64,000 bases of DNA from positions 27,308 through 91,307 of the forward strand of contig JAFXSH010000174.1 in the NCBI GenBank assembly GCA_017525805.1. The letters run 5' to 3'. This DNA is from Clostridia bacterium. Its GTDB lineage: Bacteria > Bacillota_A > Clostridia > Christensenellales > Aristaeellaceae. Each line of letters starts with the position of its first letter. Position 1 is the first letter of the stretch. A model generated the notes under the pieces. That model was not told where the DNA came from and made no database searches. It was given only the letters and a program-made list of their open reading frames with translations. Shown piece after piece: positions 1 through 7,346 of this stretch. Position numbers and translations under genes: made by a program.

Positions 1-235
1 CCTTGTAAAACCCGACGAGCTTGTTCTTCAAGTCCTTCTTCAGCACATCCGACCCGGAAACGAGCACAAACACCGTGGATACGACGGCCGGGGCAATGAG
101 CCCGATGATCATCAGTCCGGCGCCTAAGTCCTCCGATGTGAAAATCGCCGGAACCCAGAAAATCCAGGTAAACAGATACGCCAGGGCGAAGAACAGTACC
201 GGCCTGTATTTGTAGGTTTCAATTGTCTTTGACAT
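1..235 (-). CDS. CPBP-type intramembrane protease, N-terminal part (runs off window)
   Basis: Only the first 78 codons are in the window. They begin MSKTIETYKYRPVLFFALAY and show two hydrophobic segments, with a TWIFWVPAIF stretch typical of the N-terminus of CPBP-family (Abi/CaaX-like) intramembrane glutamic endopeptidases. The catalytic EExxxR and later motifs would lie outside the window, so the family call rests on the N-terminus alone. The start is supported by an AGGAGG about 7 bases upstream, inside the last codons of the preceding MFS gene, from which it is separated by 3 bases. It is thus probably the third gene of a TetR-MFS-CPBP operon. An unrelated polytopic membrane protein is the alternative. 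Confidence 0.5.
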   Translation of the reverse strand, partial: MSKTIETYKYRPVLFFALAYLFTWIFWVPAIFTSEDLGAGLMIIGLIAPAVVSTVFVLVSGSDVLKKDLKNKLVGFYK

Positions 236-238
236 TTT

Positions 239-1471
239 TCACGCCTCCTTTGCGTTTTCCAGTTCTCGGATACTTTTTGATACCAATATGGCCGTTGCCG
301 TCAGCGCCAGGCACAGGCCCGCGATGATGACCACCAGCGCGGCGCCCCGCCCGACGCCGCGTCCGCCGATGCTTCCCAGCGCGTCCGCCGCCGCGCCGGA
401 TACGGCATAGGCCACCACATAGCCAAGCTGGGACAGGAAGCCGATCAGGCCCCAGGCCCGGCCCTGGGCTTCATCGGGGATGTTCGTGCGGATCAGGTAA
501 TCCAGGCAGTTGTTGGCGAAGGGCAGCGCCGCGAAGAACAGCAGCCCGAACACGCAGATGGGGATGATGTTTTCAAACAGCCCGAAGCCCGCCATGAACA
601 GCCCCGCCCCGATCAGCGCCGCGCCCAGCGTGGCGGCATAATGTCCTTTCAGGCCCTTGACCCCCAGAATCACGCCGCTCACCAGCATCCCGCAGGCGCA
701 GACCGTTTCCGCCACGCCTAAGGTTTTCGCGTCGGCGAAGGACAGCACCAGCGGCTCGGCCAATATCTGGAACATGCCCATGAACAGCGTAATCCCGGAG
801 GACACCGCCACCAGCATCAGCACGCCCTTCTTTGCGCAAAGCGTCTTCCAGCCTTCCTTCATGCTTCGCAGGAAGGCTTCTTTCTTTTCCGCCGCTTTCG
901 CGCCGATGCCTTTGCGAACGACGGCGGCGCTGACCACCGTTAAAAAGAAGGTGCAGATGTCGATGATGAGCAGCAGCTTCACGTCGCTGACCGTGAGCAG
1001 AAAGCCCGCGATGATGGGAGAGAACAGATACCGGGCGCTGCCTGCCAGGGAGACGAGGCCGCTGGCCTTGGAATACTCTTCTTTGGTCAGCAGATCGGTG
1101 ATGGTGGCGCGGAAGGAGGGCTCCAGCAGCGCCGAAAACACCGCGCTGACGAAGACGCCTATGCAGATTTGCGTCAGGGACGCGCCGCCGCGCATCATGC
1201 AAATGAGGATATAGATGATGCCCAGGGCTGAGCACCCGTCGCCGATCATCATCAGCAGCCGCCGGTCGTACCGGTCGGCCAGGACACCGGCGGGCACGGA
1301 CAGAAGCAGCGTCGGCAGGAAGGCCAGCAGCGTCACCAGCGCCATGCTGGCGGCGCTGCCTGTCTGCTGAAAAATGTAAACCCCCAGGCCGAAGCTGGTC
1401 AGGCCGCCCCCGATGGACGAAATCAGCTCGCCCGTCCACAAAAGCAGGAATTTTTTAAAGTTGCTTTTCAT
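239..1471 (-). CDS. MFS transporter (EntS/MFS_3-like exporter)
   Basis: A 410-residue polytopic membrane protein with about 12 hydrophobic segments. It carries the MFS loop 2-3 signature GVLADRYDRRLLM near residue 62 and starts WTGELISSIGGGLTSFGLGV, typical of the MFS_3 group that includes EntS and macrolide-type efflux pumps. The likely role is proton-driven export of a small hydrophobic compound; the substrate cannot be read from sequence. It follows a TetR gene by 13 bases, the common arrangement of a drug-responsive repressor with its efflux pump. The ATG follows a GGGGAAAG ribosome site. Confidence 0.85.
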   Translation of the reverse strand: MKSNFKKFLLLWTGELISSIGGGLTSFGLGVYIFQQTGSAASMALVTLLAFLPTLLLSVPAGVLADRYDRRLLMMIGDGCSALGIIYILICMMRGGASLTQICIGVFVSAVFSALLEPSFRATITDLLTKEEYSKASGLVSLAGSARYLFSPIIAGFLLTVSDVKLLLIIDICTFFLTVVSAAVVRKGIGAKAAEKKEAFLRSMKEGWKTLCAKKGVLMLVAVSSGITLFMGMFQILAEPLVLSFADAKTLGVAETVCACGMLVSGVILGVKGLKGHYAATLGAALIGAGLFMAGFGLFENIIPICVFGLLFFAALPFANNCLDYLIRTNIPDEAQGRAWGLIGFLSQLGYVVAYAVSGAAADALGSIGGRGVGRGAALVVIIAGLCLALTATAILVSKSIRELENAKEA

Positions 1472-1484
1472 CGTTCTTTCCCCT

Positions 1485-2075
1485 TTAGCGAATCAGCTCT
1501 CTGATAAAGCCCATGGTTCCAGGCTTCGCGCCCAGCAGCTTTTCCGTCATGTCGATGAACACCGCGATATCCCGTTCGGAGAAGCGCCCCTCGTCGAAGG
1601 TGTCGCTGCTGACGGACACCAGCATCCTGACCCGCTCCGGGATGCAGTCGCAGGAAAAAATGCCTTCCGCGATGCCCTGTTCCACCGCTTCCGACAGCAG
1701 CGGCACAACGGTCTCTATCAGCCTGCGCTTGATTTTGTTGTGCATGATGAGGTTTTCGGGCTTCATCAGCGCGCCTTCGATGGGCTGCTCCTCCTGCCGG
1801 GGACGGAGGGACGCGATGATGCCGACGATCTTCCGGGGCACCGGAATATCCGCCCGCAAAACCTGCTTCGCCGCTTCGCTTTCCTGTTCTATCATCATGC
1901 CGATCACTTCCTCCAGCGTCTCTTCCTTGCTCTGGAAGTGATAGTAATAGGTGCCCTTGGCGATGCCCGCTTCCGCGATGATGTCGTCCACGCTGGTGTT
2001 TTCGTAGCCGCGGGCAATAAACAGCCTGTACGCGATTTGCAGAAGCTCCTGCTTCCTTCTCTCTCCTTTTTTCAT
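1485..2075 (-). CDS. TetR/AcrR-family transcriptional regulator
   Basis: A 196-residue protein with a TetR-type N-terminal helix-turn-helix at about residues 24-46 (TSVDDIIAEAGIAKGTYYYH). The frame stays open far upstream, but this ATG is chosen because AAAGGAGG lies 7 bases before it and a good sigma-A promoter sits just upstream. It leads an apparent operon with the MFS exporter and the CPBP gene and most likely represses its own promoter. Two perfect dyads flank the promoter (2091-2103 and 2142-2164) and are the obvious operator candidates. The C-terminal ligand domain gives no hint of the inducer. Confidence 0.88.
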   Translation of the reverse strand: MKKGERRKQELLQIAYRLFIARGYENTSVDDIIAEAGIAKGTYYYHFQSKEETLEEVIGMMIEQESEAAKQVLRADIPVPRKIVGIIASLRPRQEEQPIEGALMKPENLIMHNKIKRRLIETVVPLLSEAVEQGIAEGIFSCDCIPERVRMLVSVSSDTFDEGRFSERDIAVFIDMTEKLLGAKPGTMGFIRELIR

Positions 2076-2090
2076 CCCCAGCCTCCTTTT

Positions 2091-2103
2091 CGACCAACGG
2101 TCG
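2091..2103. promoter_or_regulatory. candidate TetR operator 1 (5-3-5 perfect dyad)
   Basis: CGACCAACGGTCG is a perfect inverted repeat lying between the -10 box and the ribosome binding site of the tetR gene, at about the transcription start. A bound repressor here would block initiation. The assignment is inferred from position and symmetry. Confidence 0.5.
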
Positions 2104-2109
2104 GTTATT

Positions 2110-2138
2110 ATCATATCACCGCGGCGAATGGCTGTCAA
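2110..2138 (-). promoter_or_regulatory. sigma-A promoter of the tetR-MFS operon
   Basis: On the minus strand TTGACA (2133-2138) is followed after exactly 17 bases by TATGAT (2110-2115), a near-consensus sigma-A promoter. The predicted start falls near 2103, so the leader is short. Confidence 0.8.
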
Positions 2139-2141
2139 GAC

Positions 2142-2164
2142 TTTTTCGACTGAAAGTCGAAAAA
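2142..2164. promoter_or_regulatory. candidate TetR operator 2 (10-3-10 perfect dyad)
   Basis: TTTTTCGACT, GAA, AGTCGAAAAA forms a perfect 10-base inverted repeat just upstream of the -35 box. Its core CGACT differs from the CGACC core of the downstream dyad, but both share CGAC. It could be a second operator or the site of another regulator. It is not placed to be a terminator of any gene. Confidence 0.4.
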
Positions 2165-2237
2165 ATAAAGCAGCCTGATTTGGCGGCATTGCTGAATAAA
2201 AATGGGGGGAACGGTGCTCTGTATTCAAAGAATCTGT

Positions 2238-2266
2238 TTGGCATTCTGGCCGGTTTGTGGTATGAT
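2238..2266 (+). promoter_or_regulatory. sigma-A promoter of the EamA-dnaD-dnaI operon
   Basis: TTGGCA (2238-2243), 17 bases, TATGAT (2261-2266). Start expected near 2273. The leader contains a GC-rich dyad, CCGATC paired with GATCGG, around 2291-2309. Confidence 0.7.
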
Positions 2267-2345
2267 AGAGAAGGTGGAGGATCGGGATCATCCGATCGTC
2301 CCCGGATCGGCGCGTTTCCAACCGGAAAAGAAAGAATGAAAACGG

Positions 2346-3242
2346 ATGAAGAATGAACTGCGTTCCGCCGGACTGCTGCTGCTTACGGCGGCCATCTGGG
2401 GCTTTGCCATGGCGGCCCAGCGGGAGGGCAGCCGCTATTTGCAGCCTTTTACCTTCAACGCCTGCCGCTTTACCCTGGGGGCCGTGGCCGTGCTGCCCCT
2501 GACGTTGCGGGAAAACAAGCATGAGGCCGTGCCTTTTACCGGGCGGCAGGCCGCATCCGGCGCTGTGCTGGGCTTGATCCTGTTTATCGCCTCCCTGCTC
2601 CAGCAATCGGGCGTGGGGGAAGCCGGGGCGGGCAAGGCCGGGTTCCTGACCGCTCTGTATGTGGTGCTGGTGCCGGTCCTGGGCGTGTTTTTAGGCAAAA
2701 TAACCCGGATCACTACTTGGCTGGCCCTTTTGCTGGCCCTGCCCGCACTGTATCTTTTGTGCGTGCCCAAGGACGAGACATTTTCCCTGGCCCCGTGGGA
2801 CGGACTGCTGCTGGCGGGGGCGTTTTTCTGGGCCGCCCATATCTTAGCCACGGATCACTTCGTCCGTTTTGTGCCGCCTCTGCGGCTGTGCGCGGTGCAA
2901 TTTGTGTTCGGCGCGGCGCTCAACTGGATCTGCGCCCTGCTGTTTGAAACGGTGTCGGGGGAAAATCTGCTGCATGCCCTGGTGCCGGTGCTGTACTGCG
3001 GCGTGATGTCCACGGGGGTGGGGTATCTGTGCCAGACATTGGGGCAGCGGGGCATCCGGCCCGCTTTCGCGGCGCTGATCCTGAGCCTGGAATCGGTGTT
3101 CTGCGTGATCGCCGGGGCGCTGCTGCTTGGGGAACGGATGGACGGCCGGGGCTATTTAGGATGCGCCCTGATGCTGGCGGCGGTGCTGCTGGCGCAGTTA
3201 GGGTCGCTGTTCGTTCCCGCGAAGGAGGCAAAGCATGTTTGA
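2346..3242 (+). CDS. EamA/DMT-family transporter
   Basis: A 298-residue protein with ten hydrophobic segments in two repeated halves, each like an EamA domain (LLLTAAIWGFAMAAQREGSR in the first; a GILSLESVF-type end in the second, written ALILSLESVFCVIAGALLLG). DMT proteins of this group move metabolites across the membrane; the substrate is not deducible. Its last 8 bases overlap the dnaD start, so it is translationally coupled to a replication gene, an odd but clear pairing. A weak ribosome site precedes the ATG, and a six-codon out-of-frame ORF (2336-2356) overlaps the start. Confidence 0.85.
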   Translation: MKNELRSAGLLLLTAAIWGFAMAAQREGSRYLQPFTFNACRFTLGAVAVLPLTLRENKHEAVPFTGRQAASGAVLGLILFIASLLQQSGVGEAGAGKAGFLTALYVVLVPVLGVFLGKITRITTWLALLLALPALYLLCVPKDETFSLAPWDGLLLAGAFFWAAHILATDHFVRFVPPLRLCAVQFVFGAALNWICALLFETVSGENLLHALVPVLYCGVMSTGVGYLCQTLGQRGIRPAFAALILSLESVFCVIAGALLLGERMDGRGYLGCALMLAAVLLAQLGSLFVPAKEAKHV

Positions 3243-4689
3243 ATTGGATCAGGAGGCCCGCGTTTACGGCGTCACCGCCGTGGAAAACCGCTTTCTCCTG
3301 GATTATCTGCCTGCCGCCAAGGGCGATTATGTGAAGGTGTACCTGTGGGGACTGTTTGCCTGTGCCAATAAGGGGCCGGATTACACCTTGGAGGAAATGG
3401 CGGCGGATCTGGACCTGCCCCAATCGGATATAGAAGCGGCCCTGCGGTACTGGGAGCGGCGGGCGCTGGTTTCCCGGATCAGCGGCGATCCTCCGGTTTA
3501 CCGCTTCTATTCCCCTACCCAGCGCCAGACGGCGGTTTCCGGGACGCTTCCGGTGGATATGGATTATGTGTCTTTCGCGGAATGCGTGTACGCCGCTTTC
3601 GGGGACAGGCGGAAGGTGAACCCCGCTGAAATCGCCCTGGCCTGGGAATGGGTGCAGGATGTGGGCTTGAGCCAGGAAGCGGTGCTGATGCTTTTGCAGC
3701 ATTGCATGGCCCAGCGGGGCGCGCATTTTTCCTTCAAGGCGGCGGAAAAGTTAGCGGTAGCCATGAAGGAAGCGGGCGTCACCGGACCGGAGGACGCGGA
3801 AAACTTTTTGCAGCACAGCCAGGCCGTGCAGGACGGAGCGAAAAAGGTGCTTTCCCGCATGGGCAAGCGGCGGGCCGTTACGGAGGACGAATTGGCCCTG
3901 TATGAAAAATGGACCGGGGAATGGGGCTTTGAGCCACAGGCGGTGCTGGACGCCTGCCGGGAAACCACCGGCGGCGACCCCTCCTTCAAGTACTTGGACG
4001 GCATCCTGAACCGGCTGCGGACCCAGGCGGACGCCCGCACGGGGGAAGCGCTGTCCCGAAAGCTGGAGGAGGAAAAGAAAGAGCGGGAAAAGGCCAGGGA
4101 GGTGTTTTCCCATTTGGGCATCAGTCCCACAGGGCCCGCCGCCGTATCGGCCTACCGTTCCCTGCTTTCTGTGCAGCCCCACGGGGTGCTGCTGCTGGCG
4201 GCGGACGAGTGTTTTCGTACCCACAAAAAGTTAGACGACATGAAAGCGCTGCTGGAATCCTGGAAAAACCGGGGGCTGACCACGGAGGAAGCCGTTCGCG
4301 ACTACTTGGGGCAGTACCGGGAAGCCAATCTGGCCCTGCGGGAGCTGTTTGAAGCCTGCGGCCACAGCGGCAGGCCCACGGAGGCAGACCGAAAGCTGTA
4401 TGAAAAATGGCGGGGCTGGGGCTACGGCAAAGAACTGCTTTTCTGTGCCGCCGAGCAGGCAAGGAGCGCGGAGGGCGGCAAAATCGCCTATTTGGACAAG
4501 GTGCTGGAAACGTGGCATGAGGCGGGCGTCGTAAGCGTGGAACAGGCCCGCGGCAGGAAAAAGCCGGAGCGCCCGTCCAAAGGGAAAACTGTCAGCGCCC
4601 AGCAATACGGCCAGCGGCAGTATACGGAAGCGGAATTGCTGGCGGTATCCGACGATTTGATCGAGGAAGCGAGGAAGCAGCGTGGATAA
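3235..4689 (+). CDS. dnaD: DnaD-domain replication initiation protein
   Basis: A 484-residue protein. Residues 1-110 form a winged-helix-like DnaD N-terminal region (YVKVYLWGLFACANKGPDYT). The rest carries repeated DnaD/DnaB_2 modules with the W-G pattern: about residues 120-185 (weak), 220-265 (LYEKWTGEWGFEPQAVLDAC) and 380-425 (LYEKWRGWGYGKELLFCAAE). DnaD proteins act with DnaA and the helicase loader in primosome assembly. It is longer than Bacillus DnaD (about 230) and resembles the multi-module clostridial form. A strong GGAGG lies 7 bases before the ATG inside the EamA gene, and the 3' end overlaps the loader gene by 8 bases. Confidence 0.85.
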   Translation: MFELDQEARVYGVTAVENRFLLDYLPAAKGDYVKVYLWGLFACANKGPDYTLEEMAADLDLPQSDIEAALRYWERRALVSRISGDPPVYRFYSPTQRQTAVSGTLPVDMDYVSFAECVYAAFGDRRKVNPAEIALAWEWVQDVGLSQEAVLMLLQHCMAQRGAHFSFKAAEKLAVAMKEAGVTGPEDAENFLQHSQAVQDGAKKVLSRMGKRRAVTEDELALYEKWTGEWGFEPQAVLDACRETTGGDPSFKYLDGILNRLRTQADARTGEALSRKLEEEKKEREKAREVFSHLGISPTGPAAVSAYRSLLSVQPHGVLLLAADECFRTHKKLDDMKALLESWKNRGLTTEEAVRDYLGQYREANLALRELFEACGHSGRPTEADRKLYEKWRGWGYGKELLFCAAEQARSAEGGKIAYLDKVLETWHEAGVVSVEQARGRKKPERPSKGKTVSAQQYGQRQYTEAELLAVSDDLIEEARKQRG

Positions 4690-5650
4690 TCAGGCATTAG
4701 CCCGGGCGGCGGAGGAATACGAACGGCGGCAGGCGGAAAACCAAAAGGAGGAAGACCGGCGGCGGCAGGAGATCGCCCAAAAGATTCCCGAGCTGGACCG
4801 GCTGCTGACGGAACGCCATCAGATGATCCTGCGTTCGGTGCGGGGCGCTTTTTCCGGCGGCGTACCAGCCGATCCGGAGAAGACCATGGCGGATTTTAAC
4901 CGGAAAATCGCTGCCCTGCTGTCGGAAAAGGGATATCCCCCGGATTATCTGGCCCCGGTATGCCTTTGCCCCCTGTGCGGCGATACGGGGTACGTGTACG
5001 AAGGCTCGGTGCTGCGCCGCTGCGCGTGCTTTCAGGCGGTGTACCAAAAAGCGCTGGCCGGTTCGGAACAGGACGCGGGGGAGAGGGCTTCCTTCGCCCG
5101 CTTCGATGAAAACCGTTTCCCCGACGTGCCTCTGCCGGGCACCGACGTGACCCAGCGGGAGTATATGCGCGTGGTGCGGGCCCGGTGCGAAAAGTACGCC
5201 GCCGGGGTGCCGGACGGGCCGGTGAAAACCCTGCTGCTCCACGGCGGCAGCGGCTTGGGGAAAACCTTCCTGCTGCAATGCGTGGAGAGCGCTGCCCGGG
5301 AAAAGGGCGTGGATGCGCTGTATACCACGGCATATGATCTTTTGAATACGCTGCGGGGCGCTTTCTTTTCCCGCGCCGGGGACAGCGCTGAGGCATACTT
5401 CGACGTGCCCCTGCTTTTGATCGACGATTTGGGCATGGAGCCGCTGATGGAAAATATCACCGTTGAACAGATTTATCATCTGCTTAACGCCCGTTTGTCT
5501 CGGGGACTGCATACCGCCGTGAGCACCAACCTGAGCCGGGAGGAGCTGGGGAAGCGGTACACCGAAAGGGTATCCTCCCGCCTGCTGGATACCCGCGCCG
5601 GTATGGCGATCTTTTTCCAGGGCGAAGATATCCGCCTGACCCGGGAGTGA
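4682..5650 (+). CDS. dnaI: DnaI/DnaC-type helicase loader ATPase
   Basis: A 322-residue AAA+ protein starting at GTG, overlapping dnaD by 8 bases. An N-terminal coiled region is followed by a cysteine cluster (CLCPLCGDTGY and CACFQ, about residues 97-117) like the zinc-binding N-domain of DnaI. The ATPase domain has Walker A GGSGLGKT near residue 190, Walker B LLLIDDLGME near 245, and a sensor-1 STNLS. The expected role is loading the replicative helicase DnaB/DnaC onto single-stranded DNA together with DnaD. The direct dnaD-dnaI pairing supports this over the transposon-borne IstB alternative, since no transposase is present. Confidence 0.85.
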   Translation: MDNQALARAAEEYERRQAENQKEEDRRRQEIAQKIPELDRLLTERHQMILRSVRGAFSGGVPADPEKTMADFNRKIAALLSEKGYPPDYLAPVCLCPLCGDTGYVYEGSVLRRCACFQAVYQKALAGSEQDAGERASFARFDENRFPDVPLPGTDVTQREYMRVVRARCEKYAAGVPDGPVKTLLLHGGSGLGKTFLLQCVESAAREKGVDALYTTAYDLLNTLRGAFFSRAGDSAEAYFDVPLLLIDDLGMEPLMENITVEQIYHLLNARLSRGLHTAVSTNLSREELGKRYTERVSSRLLDTRAGMAIFFQGEDIRLTRE

Positions 5651-5736
5651 AAAATCACAGTGGGGAAATGCTTTTTCAGTTACGCGCCACGGTCGTGCTT
5701 TTTTGAGCAATTCTCACACTTTCGCCGCTGTTTTTC

Positions 5737-5765
5737 TTGTCTAAGCAGAGATTTTATGCTATAAT
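5737..5765 (+). promoter_or_regulatory. extended -10 promoter of the 5.9-11.8 kb surface operon
   Basis: TTGTCT (5737-5742), 17 bases, TATAAT (5760-5765) with an upstream TG at 5757-5758 (TGCTATAAT). It is the only clear promoter before the six closely spaced genes that end at the terminator at 11803-11836. Confidence 0.75.
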
Positions 5766-5864
5766 ATAAAATGAAATATGGTATCTTATGTTATTCGCGG
5801 TTGTCCCAGCTGATATAACCAGAAAATGTAAATCATTGAATGGGCGGAAAGCAGAGGAAGCGCT

Positions 5865-6446
5865 ATGGAGCTGTACCAGCCAACGGAAGAAGAACTGCTG
5901 CGGGAAATGCGGCACGTGAAAAGAAAAAACAGGCGCAAGCGTCTGGCGTGGGGATTGCTGGTTTGGTTTACGCTGGCCGCCGCGTTTGGCTGGTATGTGT
6001 TCAACCGGTATTATACGCTGGCGGTGGTGCAGGGCGCGGGAATGAATGATACCCTGCTCAGCGGCAGCGTGATCCTTTGCCGCCGCACCCAGGGCGTCCG
6101 GCCCAAGGCGGGGGACGTGATCCTCTTCGAGCATGGCGACGGCTGGCAGCTCAAGCGTGTCGCCGCCGTAGCGGGCGACAGCGTGGCCTTGAGCCAGAAG
6201 GGCCGGTTATGGATCAATGGAAAAGTTCTGTCCGGCTTCAAAAGCGATTTTTCGGGATATGACGCGGAAATGGCGCTGCGGCCCGTCACCGTGCCGGAGG
6301 ATTCATTTTTTGTGCTGGGGGACGAATATACGCTGTCTGTGGACAGCCGGAGCGGCGATTATGGCTTTGTAAAATCGGAAGATATCCTGGCCGTGGCGGA
6401 ATATACGGTGTGGCCGCTGTACCGGGCGGGCCAAATGATCCGGTGA
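5865..6446 (+). CDS. signal peptidase I homologue lacking the catalytic serine (pseudoenzyme)
   Basis: A 193-residue S26-family protein with one N-terminal membrane anchor (about residues 28-46). The usual G-x-SM-x-PTL box is replaced by VQGAGMNDTL, so the nucleophile position is Gly59 (codon GGA, 6039-6041). The general-base Lys is kept (Lys97 in LKRVAAVAGD), and the GDNRxxSxDSR box is recognisable as LGDEYTLSVDSRSGDYG. The fold therefore looks intact while catalysis should be absent. Known precedent: SipA/LepA in some streptococcal pilus loci is a signal-peptidase fold without catalytic residues that assists pilus assembly. Here it precedes a sortase-like and a pilin-like gene, which fits a chaperone-like role, an inference. 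It is the first gene of the operon. Confidence 0.85.
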   Translation: MELYQPTEEELLREMRHVKRKNRRKRLAWGLLVWFTLAAAFGWYVFNRYYTLAVVQGAGMNDTLLSGSVILCRRTQGVRPKAGDVILFEHGDGWQLKRVAAVAGDSVALSQKGRLWINGKVLSGFKSDFSGYDAEMALRPVTVPEDSFFVLGDEYTLSVDSRSGDYGFVKSEDILAVAEYTVWPLYRAGQMIR

Positions 6447-6468
6447 GAAAATTGGAAGGAACAGATCG

Positions 6469-7341
6469 ATGAAGAGCTTTTTTGGTCACCTGGCGTGCCT
6501 GCTGATCATCCTGGCCGTGCTGGCCTGGTTTCTGTTTCCCTATCTCAGCGATCAGTACGACCAGGCGCAGCGCGTATCGCTGATCGAAAGCTTTGAACAG
6601 CAAGTAAAAGCCATGGAACCCAGCCAGGCCGCCGCCGTTAAAGCCGCCTGGAAGCAGTACAATGAAAGCGTATCTTCCGGCGCGGGGCAGGCCCCGGGTA
6701 TCGAAACGGTGAACGGGCTGATCGCCGTGCTGGAGATCCCCGATATCGGCGTGCGCCTGCCGGTTTATCCCGCGGGAAACAGCCAGGCCAGAGATACCGG
6801 CGCGGTTCATGTGGCCGCCAGCTCGCTGCCCACGGGCGAAGCGGGGACGCGCACGGTGCTGGCCGGGAACAATGGGCGTTTGGCCCAGTTGGACAACCCC
6901 TGGATCGATCCCTGGCTGGAGAAGTTCCAGGTGTTCAGCGCCCAGCTGCTGCATCGCCTGGATCAGGTGAAGCAGGGAAGCGTCATGTATCTTTACACGC
7001 TCTGCGGTGTGCAGGCCTATGAAGTGGTGGAGACCCAGAAAGCGCAGGCAGGCCAGATCCGCATGCCGGAGGGCCAAAACGCCTGGCTGGCCGTGATGAC
7101 CAACTTAGGCGGCCAGCAGCGGCAGCTGGTTTACGGCAAACTGCTGAGCATTCCTGAAAACACCATCGTGCTGGAACACAGCGACGGCGCTTCCATCCCG
7201 TCGGATTCGGTGAACGTTCTGCTCATGGGTTTTCCGGTGTTCCTGGTGGGATTGGCAGTGATGCTGTTGGTGGAATTGATCAGACGGTGGCATTACCGGC
7301 TGCCGGCTGACAGCAAAAAGCGTGAAAAGGCTGAAGGGTGA
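6469..7341 (+). CDS. class C sortase homologue lacking catalytic His and Cys (pseudoenzyme)
   Basis: A 290-residue protein with an N-terminal membrane segment (8-26), a sortase-like core and a C-terminal membrane segment (about 247-271), the class C layout. Core landmarks are IAVLEIPDIGVRLPVY (85-100), GAVHVAASSLPTG (111-123), TRTVLAGNNGR (127-137) and LAVMTNLGGQQRQLVYG (207-223). Aligned by eye to class C sortases, the catalytic His of the TGHRG box is Asn134 and the catalytic Cys of the LxTC box is Asn212; the Arg of the RLLVRG box is kept (Arg218). Transpeptidation is thus unlikely. Cys179 lies in an earlier strand and is not a plausible substitute. The 3' end overlaps the next gene region. 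Confidence 0.8.
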   Translation: MKSFFGHLACLLIILAVLAWFLFPYLSDQYDQAQRVSLIESFEQQVKAMEPSQAAAVKAAWKQYNESVSSGAGQAPGIETVNGLIAVLEIPDIGVRLPVYPAGNSQARDTGAVHVAASSLPTGEAGTRTVLAGNNGRLAQLDNPWIDPWLEKFQVFSAQLLHRLDQVKQGSVMYLYTLCGVQAYEVVETQKAQAGQIRMPEGQNAWLAVMTNLGGQQRQLVYGKLLSIPENTIVLEHSDGASIPSDSVNVLLMGFPVFLVGLAVMLLVELIRRWHYRLPADSKKREKAEG

Positions 7342-7346
7342 GGGGT

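Noticed and set aside
1413..2153. 246-codon plus-strand frame opposite the tetR gene
   Set aside because: Antisense shadow; the minus-strand TetR has a promoter, ribosome site and helix-turn-helix.
6469..7341. Cys179 as a substitute sortase nucleophile
   Set aside because: It lies in the strand aligned to the region before the LTYQV segment, well before the LxTC position, so it would not face the active site.
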